Source of the DNA: Paralithodes platypus
Lineage: Eukaryota > Arthropoda > Malacostraca > Decapoda > Lithodidae
DNA length: 64,000 nucleotides
Direction: 5' to 3'
Assembly (NCBI GenBank): GCA_032716605.1
Contig: CM064519.1
Coordinates: 32,008,199-32,072,198, forward strand
Part shown: piece by piece, positions 1-13,289 of the stretch
Position numbering within the stretch: the first letter of the stretch is position 1
Layout of the letters: each line of letters opens with the position of its first letter
Program-made: the position numbers and the translations under genes
Notes under the pieces: generated by a model
Told to the model about the DNA's origin: nothing
The model's input: the letters and a program-made list of their open reading frames with translations, nothing else
Databases searched by the model: none

Positions 1-413
1 CCCTTATCTTTCAACAATACAAAAATCAATCCTTCATCTTTTCTCAATATTCTTGGTATCTCTTTTTCTTCTGCTCTCACTTGGAAGGACCATATTACCA
101 GTCTTGCTAAGGCAGCCTCCCAGAAGCTGGGTGTACTCAATCGCCTCAATTTTGTTTTATTTTTATTTTGTGTATACCCCTGCACAGCTTCTTGCTCTGT
201 ACAGGGGCACAGTGCATCCTTGTATTGAGTATTGTTCACATGTGTGGGATGGATCCTCTCACACCGCACTCCTAGACAAAGTAGAAAGGAAGGCATTTCG
301 TATCATTAACTCCCGTCCACTCACCAACTCTCTGCAATCACTCTCTCTTCGCCGCAATGTTGCATCTCTCTCGCTAATCTATTGCTACTACAATACTCAG
401 TGTTCCTCAGAGC
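1..413 (+). pseudogene. Jockey-like LINE reverse transcriptase, C-terminal fragment
   Basis: The translation from about 53 onward, with a change of frame near 150, matches the C-terminal thumb region of the RT at 39975-41067 in this window. Shared blocks include WKDHITSLAKAASQKLGVLN, LLALYRG and IEYCSHVW, followed by the segment on VERKAFRIINSRPLTNS. DNA identity is very high by eye up to about 413 (end of the ttcctcagag block). A short AT-rich insertion near 148-176 replaces the few bases that encode RGFFS in the other copy, so the frame is broken. The upstream part lies outside the window and the 3' part is lost after 413. No catalytic motif is present. It is a dead fragment of a non-LTR retrotransposon of the Jockey-like type. 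The family call rests on the better copy at 40 kb. Confidence 0.85.
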
Positions 414-2118
414 AAAGGATTCTGATCCTTAAGAGGGAAGGTAACGTAGTTTAAATGAAGAATTTCCCGGATTAAGCCAGCTGGAAGTTAGGAACAAAAT
501 TACAACTCTGTTTTTGATAAACGCAAATGAACACATAATGCTGAATTGATTTGTTAGCTTCAATCATCTGAGTAATATTATTATTTCTAAAATAACGTTC
601 AGTAACGTAAAGCCCCCATTAAAATCAATATCGAACGCAAACGAATCGATACAATGCTGTTATAATTTAAATGGTTTAGAGCTTGGCTTTAAAGGTTCAA
701 AGATTTGAATTGGGGTAGCCTTGTATATGTTCACAACTATAACGTTTCCACATACTTAGTTAAACGGCTGATTACGATTAAATAGTGAAAATAGGACAGC
801 AACCCTTTTTGGATTAATAAGCCAGCAGACTGTAAGTCATGAATTGCGTCAGGACTGGAGCCCCTTTTCGATAACTCCAGTCCCTTGTGTGATAACGAGA
901 GATACAATTATAAACTTCTATCCTAAATATCTGTTAATAATATTCAGTTCTCTCTTAATTTTTCAAAGCAGTTTTCGTAGCTTTTGCTCGTTATATCAAA
1001 GGCAAAAGCAATATTGTATTCGTTATTAATTTACGGTCATTAATTGTATCGGGCAGTGAATTGTGCAGTGTATATTTCAGCAGTGAATTAATAATGCATT
1101 AATTTACAATGGGATCATATTTGTGTATTCAAGGACTCTGAGGATTTCTAATTGCATATTGCCTTTCATTTGTTTTCAATTAAATTATTATGTTTGTTTA
1201 TATCTTGTTATTATAGTTATATCGATTTATATTATTTAATAAGTATCGTATAAAAAATACATATTAACATGAACACATTTTACAGACCAAACATTATTGA
1301 TGCTGTAAAAAAAAGTCTGCACAGAACATATCATACTTATTGTATATTTAATCTCATACGAACATAAAGTGGGTATAAAGAACCTATATATCAACTTTGC
1401 ATACAACTACAACACTTTAAGTATATAATTCATTAACGAAAAGTATAAGATAATGATCTGGTAAATTATTTTAATCGTCTATTGAGATAGTAACCATTAA
1501 TTACTCCCACGCACATTATTATCAACAAACAATCTCGTAAATACATCTTTGATTTTATTTAGTTTTTGAAATGTCAATATATCATTAATCACTTTGATTA
1601 GGCTTTACTTGTTCATTATGCGACTAATAGATAATTAACAATATACTGGTAGCCTATCTATTTTCGATTTTAATGATTATGCTAATGTTCTCGATAGCAT
1701 ATATTATAATAAAACAAACAAACAATTGTCAAGTATTATAAATACTTCAAAAATTATGTAGCTTTAATTTTAAATAATCCGTTTCAAGCTGCATAGAAAA
1801 GTCGTTCTACTTTAAATATATATAACAATAGAGCAATAAGCAAGATTCTATTTGCAAACACAACGTTCGAACTATATGAAAATGGGTTGAACTGCGGCAA
1901 ATATGCTCATCAAGGTCATCGTAAAGCTTGAATTTGCGTACCTATGTAATCCAAGATCAACATGTATATACGATGAGTATTTTCTATGATTCTGATAGGC
2001 CTTGGTAAACCTTTGCATGGTCGTGTTGCTCTGTTTTATATGATTAGGACGACAATGTTTGTGCCGCACATAAGGGCCTCTAATATAAATTATAGTTTTC
2101 CTAAAAAAAACAAAAAAT
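414..2118. other. AT-rich spacer, nothing recognised
   Basis: Strongly AT-rich DNA with only short ORFs and no motif that I can assign. Confidence 0.5.
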
Positions 2119-2125
2119 AATAATA

Positions 2126-2181
<56 letters not shown>
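2119..2181. repeat. (ATT)n microsatellite
   Basis: About 20 uninterrupted TTA units follow an A-rich stretch. Confidence 0.95.
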
Positions 2182-2182
<1 letters not shown>

Positions 2183-2189
2183 TATCCAA

Positions 2190-3225
2190 TTCTACACGGT
2201 ACCAAAATTATGTCTCGGTTATTAAAGTGTGGTAATGTTAAGTAGAAAACGTCTTGAAGATTATACCTGGAAATAATTTACTTCGAGTAAGTATTGTTTG
2301 TTATTTTCATGTTATCCCTTTCAGTATGACAACTCAATTTTCAAAATATTTTGGTAACATTATTAGATTTAATTAATCTTAGGAAGTACCGCTATATTTC
2401 AAAGAAGTAAGATTTGATTCAGTTAGTTAATTGTCTCATAAACTGAATGAAAGCTTGTAATGGTAGCCATTATGATGTAACCGGTACCTGGGGCAATTCC
2501 ATCACATATTTGGTCACCTGTAAAAATCCCTCCCATCCACCCCCAATCTCCTCGGAAAAATGGAAAGGAAAGAAAATATTTTTGTATATGAGTAAAGACA
2601 CCATTTGAGGAGGATCGCTTTATTGACAACTCATTGATCTGTCAAAGTAATGTATTTCTATCTGAAATTAGCACGATTATTCATCAAGTTTGTCAGTGAA
2701 CTCTTGTGCCCAGCTGTACACAGTGAGCGAGGTGTGAGGGGCGTGGACGGTGGGATTATTGGGGTAATAAATCAGGGTCGCATAGCACAACTTACATGTA
2801 TATAGGCAAAGTGCAAGGCCTATATACACACACCCGACATTAATTATAGACAAACTTATATACTTATATATTTTGGTTGTGTGCTTAATCATGTCCTCTT
2901 TTGCCTCACAGCGTATTCTATCTTCTAAAGCAGATATCACGTGGAAGACTAAGGGTTAATTCTTCAGTAAATATAAATACATATTCAAAAATATTATCGA
3001 GGGTTGTTAATTTTCCAGAAATAGTAATGCTTGAACACTCATACAGTAAACAACAAATAAATATATAATAATATTTATAACTGATCTCAGTGCAGACAAT
3101 GACAAACAGATCTAATTATATGAATAACCAAAGAAATGTTATATTATCTACCAAGAAGATTTCAAAGCAAAAACATTATAAATAAATAACCACCTCTGGC
3201 TTATGATTAATGATAACCTTCACTG
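2190..3225. other. Spacer, nothing recognised
   Basis: AT-rich with short chance ORFs; no domain or repeat structure seen. Confidence 0.45.
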
Positions 3226-3228
3226 CTT

Positions 3229-3229
3229 G

Positions 3230-3286
<57 letters not shown>

Positions 3287-3305
3287 GAGAGAGAGAGAGA
3301 GAGAG
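3229..3305. repeat. (TA)n then (GA)n compound microsatellite
   Basis: About 26 TA units are followed by about 10 GA units. Confidence 0.95.
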
Positions 3306-3551
3306 CGAGTATAATTATTTTTCTCTATCTTCATGAACTGGTACTTACTGTAGGTTACATAACACATTATATAATTGAATATCTACGTTAGAACAATTAA
3401 CCAACAGTTACAAATTCATGTCCATATGTAAAGTAAACTACCAGTTGTCTATATATGGAAGAGAGATCTTGCATACTGTGTATACCTTGTAATCCAATAA
3501 TGTAAGCTTCATTTGATTACGCACAATCGACTGTATTCACTCAAGTCAATT

Positions 3552-3696
3552 AGTTAACCTTTCGAGGATTAGGACACGTTTTGACAGATTATTCTGGTTA
3601 TCACTAGAAGATTTTCTGCAATTTAGGAAGGATATTTAGGAATTAAAGGGGTAAATTAGATCTCGATTAATCATTTAGCTCCCACAAGCTCTTCCT

Positions 3697-3700
<4 letters not shown>
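3552..3700 (+). mobile_element. Partial copy of the about 210-bp TTAA MITE (family C)
   Basis: It starts GTTAACCTTTCGAGGATTAG and contains the family landmarks ATTCTGGTTATCACTAGAAG and TTTAGGAAGGATAT. The right half ends at CTCTTCCTAAAA, where it runs into the CT microsatellite. Compare the complete copies at 8293, 13075 and 14420. Confidence 0.5.

Positions 3701-3702
<2 letters not shown>

Positions 3703-3792
<90 letters not shown>
3703..3792. repeat. (CT)n microsatellite
   Basis: About 45 perfect CT units. Confidence 0.97.
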
Positions 3793-3793
<1 letters not shown>

Positions 3794-3865
3794 ATAAAAC
3801 TTGCACTAGGGACTGGATGTGCCGCCCTTGTCATGGATGCATTGATTAAACGGTACAGGGGCAGG

Positions 3866-3868
<3 letters not shown>

Positions 3869-3902
<34 letters not shown>

Positions 3903-3950
3903 TGAGAGTAAGCGAGAGTAAGTGAGAGTGAGGGAAAGAGAGTGAGAGAA

Positions 3951-3983
<33 letters not shown>

Positions 3984-3996
3984 AAAAAGGGAGGGT
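3869..3996. repeat. (GA)n imperfect microsatellite
   Basis: GA units with GTGAGA and AAGAGA interruptions. ORFs across it are low-complexity artefacts. Confidence 0.9.
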
Positions 3997-4002
3997 GAGA
4001 GA

Positions 4003-5703
4003 AAAAACAAAGGAGTAGAAAGGAGGTCAAGCAACAACAGGTTTAGTGACCCCTCGAGGTTGCTTGCCCTCTATATCACTGCTGCTCAGAGTGTTCAACA
4101 ATAGTTTAGAGTGGGTAAGGGACATTTGCAAAAATAAATACTTCCCTAGAACTAATGTCCATGGCAGAGTTAGAGGTAAATACGGGAACATTTAGGTTAA
4201 GGGAAGATTTCTCCTGGAGGTATTTTTTTCTTGACTCCTTTCTCCCTATGTTTAGCCCCATTGATTTTCTAATTTTAAGACGTTAGCCCCATTATTTTGA
4301 CGATTTTAAGAACTTTCGACCCATTTCTGTCAATTTTAAGACCTTCCGTGCCATTTAGGTGTCGATTTTATCCTGGCGAGCGATAGTGAGCCTGTAATTT
4401 AAGAGGAATCGGCTTTCAGCCGGGACATTTTTCTACCGAAAAATTTATAAATTTATCTTGAAAGGGGCTGAAGGAGGTGTAATTTTAAATGTGATGGATA
4501 TCTAGAGACCAAACTAAAAACCTCCCCTTAATAACATAACACAGCTATATGTGATCCTTTGTGTATCTTGGGAAAAGCGAGTAACATCATAGTTATTTAT
4601 TTATACATGTAGTGATCCTCGATGTATCTGAGGAAAAGCGAACAAGTTATTAATTTACAAATGCAGTCAGTTGCAGGTTAAAGGCAAGGTGTTTGTTTGT
4701 GTAGTCGATGTTTCAAGAAATCAAAGGTGCTGCAGTTTATAACATTTAGAGGAAGCCAATTCCACAAGTTGATAACTCTATTGAAGAATAAATACTTTGA
4801 GATTGAAGTGAGTTTATAAGGTTTACTAATTATTTCGCAACCATTTACCCGCGTGTAATTTGATTGGCTGATTATGAAGTACTTCTTATAGTTCATGTTG
4901 TCCATGGCTTTGATGATTTTGAATACTTTAATTAGGTTCTCTTAATCTGCGCTGGGTTAAAGGAAATAAAATTAATTCTCTAAGACGCTCCTCGTATGGT
5001 TTGTTCTTTAGAGTAGGCATTATTTTGGTAACTCTACGTTGAATTCGTTCTAGTTTGTCAATATCATATTGGTAGTAGAGACACCAGGATTGAATGCAAT
5101 ATTCCAGAAGAGGACAGACTAAGAAATTGTATGCTGTGAGGATTACATCGTTGGATTTATATCTAATGACCTGCCTCAAAAAACAATAATTTTGTTTGCC
5201 TACTTAACAACTGCCGTACATATCTTCTACATGTTCATTTGAGAGTAAGGTACTTGCAATATTTGTATTGTCTGCAAATTTTGAGATTGTGCAGGTGAGG
5301 CCCTCATCTATGTCGTTTATGTAAAGTACGAATAGAACTAGCCCTAGTACCGATTCTTGGGGGACCCCGCTAATTACATTGGTCCATTTGGATGCTATAC
5401 CGTTTATGACTACTATCTTTGCTTTCTTTCACTGACCCCATTTGCTATTAATCTCAACACTCCGCCTTGTATTACATGAACTTTAAAATTTAATCAATAA
5501 ACATTTGTGGATAACTTTCTCAAAGGGCTTTTGAAATTCAGCGTAAATTATATCTACAACTTTACTCTCGTCGTATAGGTTGAGGATATCTTGGGAGAAT
5601 TATAATAGGCTTGTTAAGCAGGAACGTTTGTTACGGAAGTCATGCTGAGTATTTTTGAGTATGTTGTTTCCTCTAAGTGATTTACAAACTTGTCTCTCAC
5701 GAT
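4003..5703 (-). mobile_element. 5'-truncated CR1/L2-like LINE, second copy, split by a MITE
   Basis: On the minus strand this is a decayed copy of the LINE at 29901-34070. The segment 4003-4196 matches that element's 3' UTR (shared: caagcaacaacag, gtttagagtgggtaaggga, ggaactaatgtc). The segment 4675-5703 matches its RT, for example the residues FNRVINLWNWLP and LERIQRRVTKIMPTLKNKPY. The frame is broken by many shifts and stops. Similarity stops near 5703, the expected outcome of incomplete reverse transcription. A TTAA MITE (4197-4531) sits inside the 3' UTR, so the MITE is the younger insertion. A tandem duplication of about 65 bp (4550-4650) lies between the MITE and the RT end. Confidence 0.85.
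4197..4531 (+). mobile_element. TTAA-flanked MITE, family A
   Basis: It is bounded by TTAA on both sides (4197-4200 and 4528-4531), starts TTAAGGGAAGAT and ends CCTCCCCTTAA. The inside shares cctggcgagcgatag, ggctttcagccgggacat and tttagccccattg with the copy at 25055-25389. No coding capacity. TTAA duplications point to a piggyBac- or Kolobok-type transposase acting in trans. Confidence 0.8.
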
Positions 5704-7479
5704 ATATTATCCATTCTCGAGTACATATACCCAACTGCACTATGATAGCCTAATAATTACACGAATGGAAGGGGTAATTGACCTCCAGGGAAGGTCTCGA
5801 TAGGAATTACCCCTGAACTTGAATACATTCTTATCACCAACCCACCAATTAACTTACAAATAAACATAATTAATAAAATTAATGAAACTAATGCTGGCAA
5901 AGATAAAGAAGCTTGAGCTAAATGTGGGAAGATTCAGAAAAGAAAAGGGGGAATATGTGGGAAAGGGAAATGGATAATTGTTATTCCCTAAGTACATATT
6001 AAGAAAAGTGAGGCAAAATGATAGACTAGAAAAAGTTTGAAGAAATAAGTATGTTTCAGAGGATAAACAAAAAGCGAAGGAATAAAAAAATAACGAAAGA
6101 CATTAGAAGAAAAATAACATGAACACATATTACGGGAGAAGTGAGGTGGAAATACATAATCTGAATCAAGGGTAAAACGAAAAGCATGACAAACAAATTA
6201 AGAGAAAATGAGAACAGAGATACGGAAGAACAGAAGGAAAAGGAGATGACGAGTTAAAGGATTAATATGAGATGATATAGCTGATGCTGGGGGTGATGGA
6301 GGGGGGGGGGGGGGTATGGAAAGGTTGAGGAGAAAAGGAAGCGAGAACAATAAAGCGAAAACAGAAGAAAGTGATGAACCCAAAGGCAGAGGGAACTAAT
6401 TTAAACTAAAGAACGGCCAGAAAAGCGAATAGATGATGACAAGCTGAGAAAGAGAATGAGAAGGGATAGAGGACGGGAAGGGAGAATGGTGTGAAGGGTT
6501 AATGAAGGAGAAGTAAGAAGACAGATGAAGAGGCTTAGAAGAGACAAAGAGGAGAGAAGGGGAGGACAGCAGAAAGAGAAAGATAGAATGATATACGCAC
6601 ACGCACAGAGAGAGAGAGAGAGACAGAGAGGGAGGGAGAAAGAGAGAGAGAGAAAATTGGAAGAAATATTTAGAATCTCAATGACCTTGTGGTTCATCTC
6701 AAGCGCAACACTGTGGGTGGAAAGGTAGATATTACGTATTTCACTCCATTCATTGCAGAGTGTGCAAACGTATACTATACTATCTTCTGGAATGTTTCTA
6801 CTGAAGAAATATTTTCAAATTGGGAATCGTGTTCCATGTAAAACAGATCTTATATATGAAAAATAACTTCTACACATTAGTGCTACACCCCCTTCTAACC
6901 TCCAGCCATGATTACGTGCGACATTCATAAGAAGGCTAAGCCATTTGTTTTACTTCAAATGTACAATACCACTAAATATTTTAAGGACTTTGATAAACTG
7001 ACCTCGTAGCCTACGTGTTTCCAAATTATAGGCCAAGAGTTCTAAACAGTTCCTCATAGTTCCTTATATCCCACAAAATAAGATTAGTTACCCCTAGCTT
7101 GGACTCTGTCTAGTCGCTCAATAAATTTCCTGAGACTGGACACAATAATTGAACGGCACATACTAGAAGAGGTCGCATCATAAAATAGTCTATATTGAGC
7201 AAGCTCTTAGCATACTGTAATAAATTCTGGCTTTTTTTTCTCTACTTCAATGCATTGCTTTGAAAACTGTAGGTCACTGCTAATCAGAACACACGAATCC
7301 TTTTCCAGAAACGAAGAAAGAGGGAATGGATATACACAAAATTGAGAGAGGGAGGGTGATAGAGCTATATGAGGGAATGTTGAGGTAGAGGAGCGGAAAT
7401 GGTAAAGACAAATTAATTAGTTGTATAGAATCTGTACATACAGAAATTGGATGATGGGATGAACAAACACAAGAAGAGA
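5704..7479. other. Spacer with A/G-rich stretches
   Basis: 5704-5900 contains a short hairpin (GGGGTAATT near 5770 against AATTACCCC near 5807). 5900-6700 is purine-rich on the plus strand, with a run of about 15 G at 6299-6313 and a GA tract at 6606-6652. 6700-7479 is AT-rich. No gene recognised; ORFs here are compositional. Confidence 0.5.
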
Positions 7480-7740
7480 TAATTATTGGCTGATGGGCTG
7501 GAAAGAGAAAGAATAAGAGAATGATGGAATAAGAGAATAATTGAAAGAATGATGGGTTAGAAGAGGAAAAAAAAGAGAATGAAGGGATGGAAGAGAGAAA
7601 GAACGAGAGAATGATGGAATAGAAAAGAGACTGAGATAATGATGGACAGAGAGAAAAAATGGGAGAATTATAGGATGGAGGAGAGAAAGAAGGATAGAGT
7701 GGTGGACTAAAGAAGAAACAGAAAGATAGAGAGGAAGAGG
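7480..7740. repeat. Degenerate purine-rich minisatellite, about 40-bp period
   Basis: Repeated variants of AGAATGATGGAATAGAAGAG and AGAGAAAGAACGAGAGAA recur about every 35-45 bp. Nearly all purine on the plus strand. Confidence 0.5.
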
Positions 7741-8260
7741 TGGGTTGGAGATATTGGGACAGAATGAGGGGAGGTGGGTGGAGGAGTCGGGGTGAGGGGT
7801 GATGTGGGGTGAGGAATGGATGGAGTAGAGTGAGTGAGGGGTAGGGGGTGGGAGTGGGAGTAGCCAGAGTGAGGGGGAGGGGAGGGTGGTAGAGGGGTGG
7901 TAGTGGTGGTCGAGAGGGAAGGGTGGGGAGGGGGTAAAGGGGTGGTAGTGGGGGTCGAGAGGGAGGGGAGGGGTGGTGTGGTAGAAGGGTGGTGAGGTGG
8001 TCGAGAGAGAGGGGGGAGGGGAGGGGGTAGTGGGGGTCCAGAGGGAAGGGTGGTGAGGTGGTCGAGAGAGAGAGAGAGAGGGGGAGGGTGGTTTGGGGGT
8101 CGAGGGAGAGAGAGGGGAAAGAGGGGAGGTCAGTGATTTATAGCCAAGGAGGCCTAGTCTGGCGTAGGACCAAACACAGCCGAGGGGAGCAGGGCCAAAG
8201 GGACAAGGGGAGAAATGAGGGGAAGCGGTGGAGGAGAGAGAGAGAGAGACAGAGAATATG
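7741..8260. repeat. G-rich minisatellite, about 46-bp period
   Basis: The motif GGTGGTAGTGGGGGTCGAGA and variants recur near 7888, 7934, 7981 and 8025, between runs of GGGGAGGGG. GA microsatellites interrupt it near 8062 and 8235. Many GGG and GGGG runs lie close together on one strand. Confidence 0.7.
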
Positions 8261-8292
8261 TGTGGTTTAAAGAATGAACCTGAAAACTCTTA

Positions 8293-8502
8293 TTAACCCC
8301 TTCTGTACCGGCGACGTCTTTTTAATTTTCTTCTAGCTATATTTAGATGCCTTCGTTCAGTTTAAGAAGGATCTGTGGTACTTACAAGGAATAATTGAGA
8401 GTGTCTGTAGCCTCTTATTTGGTAGACGTCTTTCCTAAACTGAATAAACTCGTCTAATAGTTACCGGACTTAAAAGGACGTCACCGATACTGAAGGGGTT
8501 AA
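8293..8502. mobile_element. TTAA MITE, family C (complete copy)
   Basis: Bounded by TTAA at both ends. It starts TTAACCCCTTCTGTACCGG and ends CCGATACTGAAGGGGTTAA, which are inverted copies of each other. The inside carries the inverted pair TTTAAGAAGG and GTCTTTCCTAAACTG. Non-coding, 210 bp. CCC next to TTAA resembles piggyBac ends. Confidence 0.85.
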
Positions 8503-9294
8503 CAGGGGTACGACAAAATGTGAAACTGTGGGATTGGTGAGTGGGAGAAGGAAAACAAGTTACTGAGAAGAGATAAACAAAAAACGATACACAGAAAATA
8601 TTTTAAATTATCTGAACGAATTAAGCGTATGATTAACGAAAGTTGGTGAGGAATGGAGAGATGAAAATGTAATAGAGCAACATATGAAGCGCTTTAATAT
8701 TAGGAAAGCATATCAATAGTTATGAGTGAAAATAAATAATCACCCCAATAAGCAAAATATGTTACATACGAGGTCGCAGAAATTTCAGGAGAAAATTAAA
8801 TCCAGAAAATAATTGTTTAGTTACGAAATATACACACTATTTTTAATAAATCTCTGTGGGACTTTCTAGGGTAAAGACAATCTCAATTAACCCTCTGACT
8901 TCCATTGACCTTGACTTACATTCACCCTTCCACATCTGGATAAAATCTTCTAATAATAGCCAGAATAACATAGAAGACATACGTAATCGTATCTTGAAAA
9001 GGTTACCATGGACATATTCTGAAAACAGAATATAACTTGCACAAAAAACTTTAATCGCCTTCTTTTCACTTATTAAGTTAGCTTAAATATATGTATTGTA
9101 TTAATTTATTAAAAAAAACAAAAACAAAAATGTTTTGCTTTATCAATGCTACTGCCAGATGATTTTAAGTAACCCACTAACCGAGATTTCCCAAAGTTGA
9201 ATGTAATCGTCTAGAGAACTAAACACATTAAACAAATATTGGCACCATCTGATTGAAAAGGTTAAATAGAGTTTGTAGTAATCATTTTGCGATA
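8503..9294. other. Spacer with weak MITE-like remnants
   Basis: AT-rich. Short pieces such as aaaatcttctaataatagccag near 8943 resemble the right half of MITE family C, but no ends are visible. Confidence 0.35.
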
Positions 9295-9569
9295 AAAGTT
9301 ATTATGGACCAGTATATCATGTACCTGTTAATTACTGTACATAATATAATAAAGTTATTATGGACCAGTATATCATGTACCTGTTAATTACTGTACATAA
9401 TATAATAAAGTTATTATGGACCAGTATATCATGTACCTGTTAATTACTGTACATAATATAAAGTTATTATGGACCAGTATATCATGTACCTGTTAATTAC
9501 TGTACATAATATAATAAAGTTATTATGGACCAGTATATCATGTACCTGTTAATTACTGTACATAATATA
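9295..9569. repeat. 56-bp tandem repeat, 5 copies
   Basis: The unit begins AAAGTTATTATGGACCAGTA and contains CTGTTAATTACTGTACATAA. Copies are nearly identical; one lacks two or three bases at its end. Confidence 0.95.
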
Positions 9570-9778
9570 CAGTAGCATCCAAATATGTGTCTTGTCTTCG
9601 GTACATTAAAAGAAGAAAACATTTGTTGATTTTGTTGGCGGATATCATTATATCACAAATGTTGACACTTGCACAAACTCTTAATATTACCTGAGAAACA
9701 TAATCAAAATATTTGCTTGACTAATAAGTGTTAATTGAATTATTCCAGGGAAATTTAAGACTACAAGTAAATAACCAG

Positions 9779-10582
<804 letters not shown>

Positions 10583-10689
10583 CACATCTCAATCCCCCTC
10601 ATCATACACTTACAGCCATACACAAACACAATTCACACATTTATACGCACACACCTCATACACACTTGTACGCACACACTCTTCAACAA

Positions 10690-10690
10690 C

Positions 10691-10727
<37 letters not shown>
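10690..10727. repeat. (CA)n microsatellite
   Basis: About 18 CA units. Confidence 0.95.
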
Positions 10728-10730
<3 letters not shown>

Positions 10731-10857
10731 GGAGACATAATGAAGAGCTAGGGAAGGTAGGGGACACAGGTAAGCCAATCAGGAACCACAAACAATGTAC
10801 AGGTGTGCGCTACAGAACCTCTTAAGATGCTGAGATTAGATAACTTTTTATCTCTCT

Positions 10858-10945
10858 TTTTCTGGCTACTATTAGACTATTTTCTTCAGGTTAGGAAAGG
10901 TGTCTCATATTGAAGAGATTGAAAACTACCTCGAGCTACTCCTTC
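10858..10945 (+). mobile_element. Partial MITE, family C
   Basis: The segment from TTCTGGCTACTATTAGACTA through caggttaggaaagg to aaactacctcgagctactcc follows the left half of the complete copy at 14420. Ends are lost. Confidence 0.45.
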
Positions 10946-12762
10946 ATGTATAATAATGCCACGATACCTTGCATTCTGGCCAACTCTACACGATTCGATT
11001 ACATCAGAATAGAGCTCACGTAGTCAAGAGTCAAGTGACATTTAAACATAATTATTCAACTACCTTTCACTTTAACATGATTTGGGAAGTTCAAACCCAC
11101 ATTATTAAGTTAATTCTTCTTATGAACATTCTACAAAAAAAAAAAAAAAAAAATACAACAGTTGGTATACTCAATATTGACTAAAAAAAGGGACTTGTTT
11201 AGGGTATTATATTCATCATTAACATATGTAATATTTCCAACATAGCGTTTAGGGCACTACAGAACTGGCCTACTCCGCGGGGTACTTTAGTCATGTGTAT
11301 TTTGCCACAGCCACTCAATTCGGATCGAGATAGTTGCCTGTATGATGAAACGTTCATAATGAATGCTATATTATTAAAATGCCCATTTATCTGAGGTTCA
11401 AGGTTAGTTATAGTTTACAATTAGGCCAAAAGAGGATTGAAATAGTACGAACAATTATTGTTGACTCTTTCAGTATACTATGGCGCAATTTTCATCTTGA
11501 TTCTACCTATAATTGTACTGTTTTATTCAGCTTCCATTCAGATATAGTTAAAAGAGGTCTACAAAAATTCACGAATAACACTTTGTCTCCCACAGACCAT
11601 TCCTAAGCTAATCAAAATTGTCTACTAATTGACAGATTAAGACGAATATAATCATCACAATTTAATGAATGGTTCAAAGACATGGCACAATATTTCAGAA
11701 GTTGTTCATTCTCTGTGTACTGTAGGATCTTTAGCGTAGTGTGCTGGGATCTTACCTGTGTGTGGCCTCATTAGCAGGTGGAACTGGGAACCTCCTTGCA
11801 CGATATCTGAAATCAAGACAATTATTTTAATTTAGTCAAGTCATGAGTTAACTGATTGGTATTTATCATACCCTTAGAATGTATCTAGTGTACTGAGCAT
11901 GCAAAGCTGTTTACTGAAATATGCAATATGATAAAAACAAAAATATATATACAGTATATATTAAATATGGCAGTCATGAATTAGCTAACACATATCTTTC
12001 CTCGTCCCTCCACCCGCCACAGGCACACAGAGAAAATAATACAAAATCGATAAACAATCCCAACAACAACAACAATCCCAAAACATTCACGAACCCACAG
12101 CAGATAAATATACTTTGAAAATTGCCATAATAACACTGAAATAGGATAAGTATAATATATATCGTTATTATTAAGTGACCAGAAATTTAAAAAAAAAAAT
12201 CCCATTTCCCTCTCCAGTTCTCGGAACATACTCTACTCTGATCTGACAACCAGGATCGACATAATATGGAAAATACACATTGCAATCTCATGCATCGATT
12301 ATTAAGGAACACTTGAGTATAAGGATTCTTCAGTAGCATTATCTGGCAAAGTAATTTTTATCCAGAATACAAAAAATGAATCTATTATATAAATGCCATT
12401 ATTAAGAGAATCTTCATATAATTACGAGCTTTGATTCTATACGATAAAGAAGGTTAATAAGGTGTTATTATACTGTATGAGGCATTATTAATTAACAAAT
12501 ATATTAATAGGATTTGCAAATTTCCTAATTGTGAGCCTGTATTTTTACAGATTGTCCTTCACGTGCTAAAATAAGAGGCGGAAGAGAGATAGGCGGTAAA
12601 AGAGGATGAAAAGAGGAACAGATTAAACAGAAACAGAAGGATGAAGGATAAGAGAATGTAAAGGAATCTAACGAAAATGTAAAAAAAGGTTAGAAACGAC
12701 AGAGGTTCAACAGAGACGAAAAGGGGTAAGGAAATATATGAATACAAAGGGAGAATAGGAAG

Positions 12763-12767
<5 letters not shown>
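10946..12767. other. Spacer, nothing recognised
   Basis: AT-rich with a poly-A run at about 11136-11152. From about 12560 it becomes purine-rich on the plus strand. No gene motif seen. Confidence 0.45.

Positions 12768-12806
<39 letters not shown>
12768..12806. repeat. (TA)n microsatellite
   Basis: About 19 TA units. Confidence 0.95.
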
Positions 12807-12807
<1 letters not shown>

Positions 12808-13074
12808 ACAATCATGAATAAAATATATGAAAATATAATTATGAAAATATGAACAACAGATGCGTGGGTAAAAAAAAAAAAAAAAAAGAGACGATTTATA
12901 TAGGAACGATCTGAGACTTAGAAGCATAACATAAGGTAAGATAATAAGCAAGATAAGTCCAAGAGAGGTAGGAATAAGGACCAAACAAGCATAAGAGAGA
13001 CAGAGAATATAAATGAGAGCCAGCAGAGAAGTGCACGAGAGGAAAATAAAGCCACCCACGGAGCATAAAATAGG

Positions 13075-13289
13075 TTAACCCATTCAGTACCGGTGATATC
13101 CTGCTTATGATATTCTGGCTACTATTAAATTATGTTATCCAGCCTAGGAAGGATATCAACCCATGAAAAAGCAACAAACTTTCTCAACTAGTCCTCTTAA
13201 GTACCATACATACTTCTTAAGCTTAACAAAATCGTCTAAATGAAGCTGAAATTAGTTACAAAACACGTCACCGGTAAAGAAAGGGTTAA
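13075..13289. mobile_element. TTAA MITE, family C (complete copy)
   Basis: It starts TTAACCCATTCAGTACCGGT and ends CACCGGTAAAGAAAGGGTTAA. Internal landmarks are ATATTCTGGCTACTATTAAA and TCTTAAGCTTAACAAAATCG. 215 bp, non-coding, TTAA on both sides. Confidence 0.85.
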
